DNA of 29,417 bases from QHBQ01 sp038230695 (GTDB lineage: Bacteria; Chloroflexota; Chloroflexia; QHBQ01). A model generated the notes under the pieces. It was given only the letters and a program-made list of their open reading frames with translations, was not told where the DNA came from and did not search any database. Below are positions 27,405 to 29,417 of the stretch, in pieces. Position numbers and translations under genes: made by a program. Within the stretch, counting starts at the first letter, position 1; each line of letters starts with the position of its first letter. The DNA is taken from positions 1 to 29,417 of the forward strand of contig JBBRMT010000028.1 of NCBI GenBank assembly GCA_038230695.1. The letters run 5' to 3'.

Positions 27405-29417
27405 ATGACCGACACACTCGAACGCCCCGCCGAGCAGCAGAACGCGCCAACCGAAATGGCGAAAGCCTACGACCCGCGCCAGGTCGAGCAAGGCTGGTAT
27501 CGCTACTGGGAGAGCAATGGCTACTTTGCCCCGGCAATCCGCGAGGGTGAGCCGCCCTTCACCATCATCATGCCGCCGCCGAACGTCACAGGCGCGTTGC
27601 ACATGGGCCACGCGATCACCGCTGCGGTCGAAGATGCGATGATCCGCTGGCATCGGATGCGCGGCGAACCCACCCTATGGTTGCCTAGCATGGATCACGC
27701 GGGCATCGCTACCCAGGCAGTGGTCGAAAAGGAGCTTGCTAAACAGGGTATCAGCCGCCACGATCTGGGCCGCGACAAGTTCCTGGAGCGGGTGTGGGCC
27801 TGGCGTGAGCAATATGGCGACACCATCCTCAACCAGACCCGCCGCCTAGGGGCGAGTTGCGACTGGAATCGCTTTGCCTTTACCCTCGATGCCGGACCCG
27901 CCCTCGCCGTCCGCACTGCCTTCAAGCAGCTATATGACGAAGGGCTGATTTATCGTGGCGAACGCATCGTCAACTGGTGTCCCCATGATATGACCGCCAT
28001 ATCCGATCTAGAGGTTGACTACGAGGAGCGCAGCGACCCGCTGTTCTACATCAAGTACGGGCCAATCGTGCTTGCCACAGTGCGCCCCGAAACCAAGCTG
28101 GGCGACACCGGCCTGGCGGTTCACCCCAACGACCCACGCTACCGTGACATGGTGGGCAAGGATATAGACATCCCCAGCGTGGTTGGCCTCATCACCGTGC
28201 GCGTGGTCGCCGACGAGGCGGTGGATATGGAGTTCGGCACCGGCGCGATCAAGGTCACGCCCGCGCACGACTTCACCGACTTCGAGATCGGCCAGCGCCA
28301 CAACCTGCCCTTCCGCCAGGTCATCGGCAAGGATGGGCGGATGAATGAGAACGCCCACCAGTATGCGGGCCTAACCGTCGAGGAGGCGCGGGAGCGCATC
28401 GTTGACGATATGCAGAAGCTAGGGCTGATTGACCACATTGACCGCACCTACGTTCACAAGGTTGGGGTTTGCTCCCGCTGCGGCACGGTCATCGAGCCGC
28501 TGGTCAGCGAACAGTGGTTCGTCAACATGAAGCCGCTAGCCGAACCCGCATTGGCAGCAGTCAGGGATGGTCGCACCCGAATTGTGCCAGAGCGGTTCGA
28601 CAAAATCTACTTCAACTGGTTGGATAATATCCGCGACTGGTGCATCAGCCGCCAGTTGTGGTGGGGGCATCGCATCCCCGTGTGGTACTGCGACGACTGC
28701 GGGGCAAAGACGGTCAGCGTCGGCGACCCCACCGCCTGCGAGAAATGCGCCAGCGCCAGCATCCACCAGGATCCCGACGTGCTTGATACCTGGTTCAGCA
28801 GCGGGCTGTGGCCGATCAGCACGCTGGGCTGGCCGCAGCAAACCGCCGACCTGGCTTACTTCTATCCCACCTCAGTGATGGAGACAGGCTACGACATCCT
28901 GTTCTTCTGGGTCGCCCGCATGATGATGCTGTGCCTGCACTTCACTGGTGAAGTGCCGTTCAAGACCGTCTACCTGCACGGTATGATCCGCGACTCGATT
29001 GGCCGCAAGATGTCGAAGAGCCTGGGCAACGGGGTTGACCCGCTGCAACTGATGGACAAGTACGGCACCGACGCGATGCGCTTTGGTCTGCTCACCGGCA
29101 GCACCCCCGGCAACGATGTCAAGTTCTCCGACGACCTGCCAGAGAAGGGCCAACGCTTTGCCAACAAGTTGTGGAACGCCACCCGCTTCATGCTCAAGCT
29201 GGCAAGCGAGTCCACCAACGAGCCAGCGCAACCCACCCTGGCCGACCGCTGGATTGGCAGCCGCTACAACACGCTGCTGGCTGAGGTCAACCGCCTGATG
29301 GAAGCCTACCAGTTCGGCATCGCCGGGCGACTTATCTACGACTTCCTGTGGGGTGATTTCTGCGACTGGTACATCGAGATGCTGAAGCTGCCAGGCCGCG
29401 CCAGCACCAACACCGCC
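27405..29417 (+). CDS. valS: Valyl-tRNA synthetase, cut by the window end
   Basis: The first 671 codons of a class I aminoacyl-tRNA synthetase that charges tRNA-Val; the frame is still open at the last base. The valine/isoleucine-type opening KAYDPRQVEQGWYRYWE is followed by the HIGH-type motif in PPPNVTGALHMGHA (residues 66-69). The editing domain includes WCPHDMTAISDLEVDYEE, TVRPETKLGDTGLAVHP and GTGAIKVTPAHDFTDFEIG. ISRQLWWGHRIPVWYC precedes a Cys-rich zinc-like segment, then DTWFSSGLWP and the KMSKS motif at residues 535-539 (GRKMSKSLGN). GALHMGH and DTWFSSGLWP favour ValRS over IleRS. AGGAGG lies eight nt before the ATG. It is controlled by the T-box just upstream. The anticodon-binding and C-terminal coiled-coil parts lie beyond the window. 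Confidence 0.97.
   Translation, partial: MTDTLERPAEQQNAPTEMAKAYDPRQVEQGWYRYWESNGYFAPAIREGEPPFTIIMPPPNVTGALHMGHAITAAVEDAMIRWHRMRGEPTLWLPSMDHAGIATQAVVEKELAKQGISRHDLGRDKFLERVWAWREQYGDTILNQTRRLGASCDWNRFAFTLDAGPALAVRTAFKQLYDEGLIYRGERIVNWCPHDMTAISDLEVDYEERSDPLFYIKYGPIVLATVRPETKLGDTGLAVHPNDPRYRDMVGKDIDIPSVVGLITVRVVADEAVDMEFGTGAIKVTPAHDFTDFEIGQRHNLPFRQVIGKDGRMNENAHQYAGLTVEEARERIVDDMQKLGLIDHIDRTYVHKVGVCSRCGTVIEPLVSEQWFVNMKPLAEPALAAVRDGRTRIVPERFDKIYFNWLDNIRDWCISRQLWWGHRIPVWYCDDCGAKTVSVGDPTACEKCASASIHQDPDVLDTWFSSGLWPISTLGWPQQTADLAYFYPTSVMETGYDILFFWVARMMMLCLHFTGEVPFKTVYLHGMIRDSIGRKMSKSLGNGVDPLQLMDKYGTDAMRFGLLTGSTPGNDVKFSDDLPEKGQRFANKLWNATRFMLKLASESTNEPAQPTLADRWIGSRYNTLLAEVNRLMEAYQFGIAGRLIYDFLWGDFCDWYIEMLKLPGRASTNTA

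Overview
The window is GC-rich bacterial chromosome with ordinary gene density. It most resembles Chloroflexota (inference): two secreted kelch proteins carry Thr/Pro-rich linkers and C-terminal SLH triplets, blue-copper lipoproteins occur in tandem, valS is controlled by a T-box, and short repeats are dense. No 16S or other decisive marker is present, so class-level placement is open. The valS gene runs off the right edge.

Layout: 1-246 repeat-rich spacer; 247-582(-) ABM-fold protein; 863-2701(-) kelch/SLH surface protein; 2750-4453(-) GT4-type glycosyltransferase carrying repeat-derived segments; 4537-5628(-) LOR/SDH-type ornithine cyclodeaminase; 5808-7952(+) GT-C membrane glycosyltransferase; 7990-9243(+) GT4 glycosyltransferase; 9286-10458(+) cysteine desulfurase; 10697-11137 and 11335-11787(+) duplicated cupredoxin lipoproteins; 11795-13948(+) GpsA joined in frame to an Amidase_3/glucosaminidase murein hydrolase; 14063-15070 and 15091-16266(+) two further hydrolases with the same C-terminal domain; 16263-17240(+) GT2; 17255-19822(+) a second kelch/SLH protein; 19936-20586(+) MocA-like nucleotidyltransferase, convergent with 20834-21937(-) XdhC, both molybdenum-hydroxylase maturation factors; 22236-23477(+) class III CoA-transferase; 23505-24395(-) a VapC-like PIN gene (frameshifted) with its overlapping upstream partner; 24424-25260(-) rsmA; 25422-26690(+) duplicated LppX/LolA-like protein; 26782-27066(+) small unknown; T-box leader and valS to the end. 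Much of the gene content serves the cell surface (glycosyltransferases, SLH proteins, murein hydrolases, lipoproteins).

The most unusual layer is repetitive DNA. (1) Tandem heptanucleotide arrays with different 7-bp units lie at gene edges. Inside coding sequence they are in a stop-free orientation; at gene ends they are in a stop-bearing orientation. Three of the genes with 5' arrays also look leaderless, with a -10 box 7-8 nt before the start codon. (2) About a dozen GTAG-headed REP-like hairpins share GTAGGGGCG and have stem arms that vary with compensating changes. Some lie inside genes, and one sits exactly between heptamer units. No transposase is seen in the window, so the mobilising enzyme, if any, is elsewhere.
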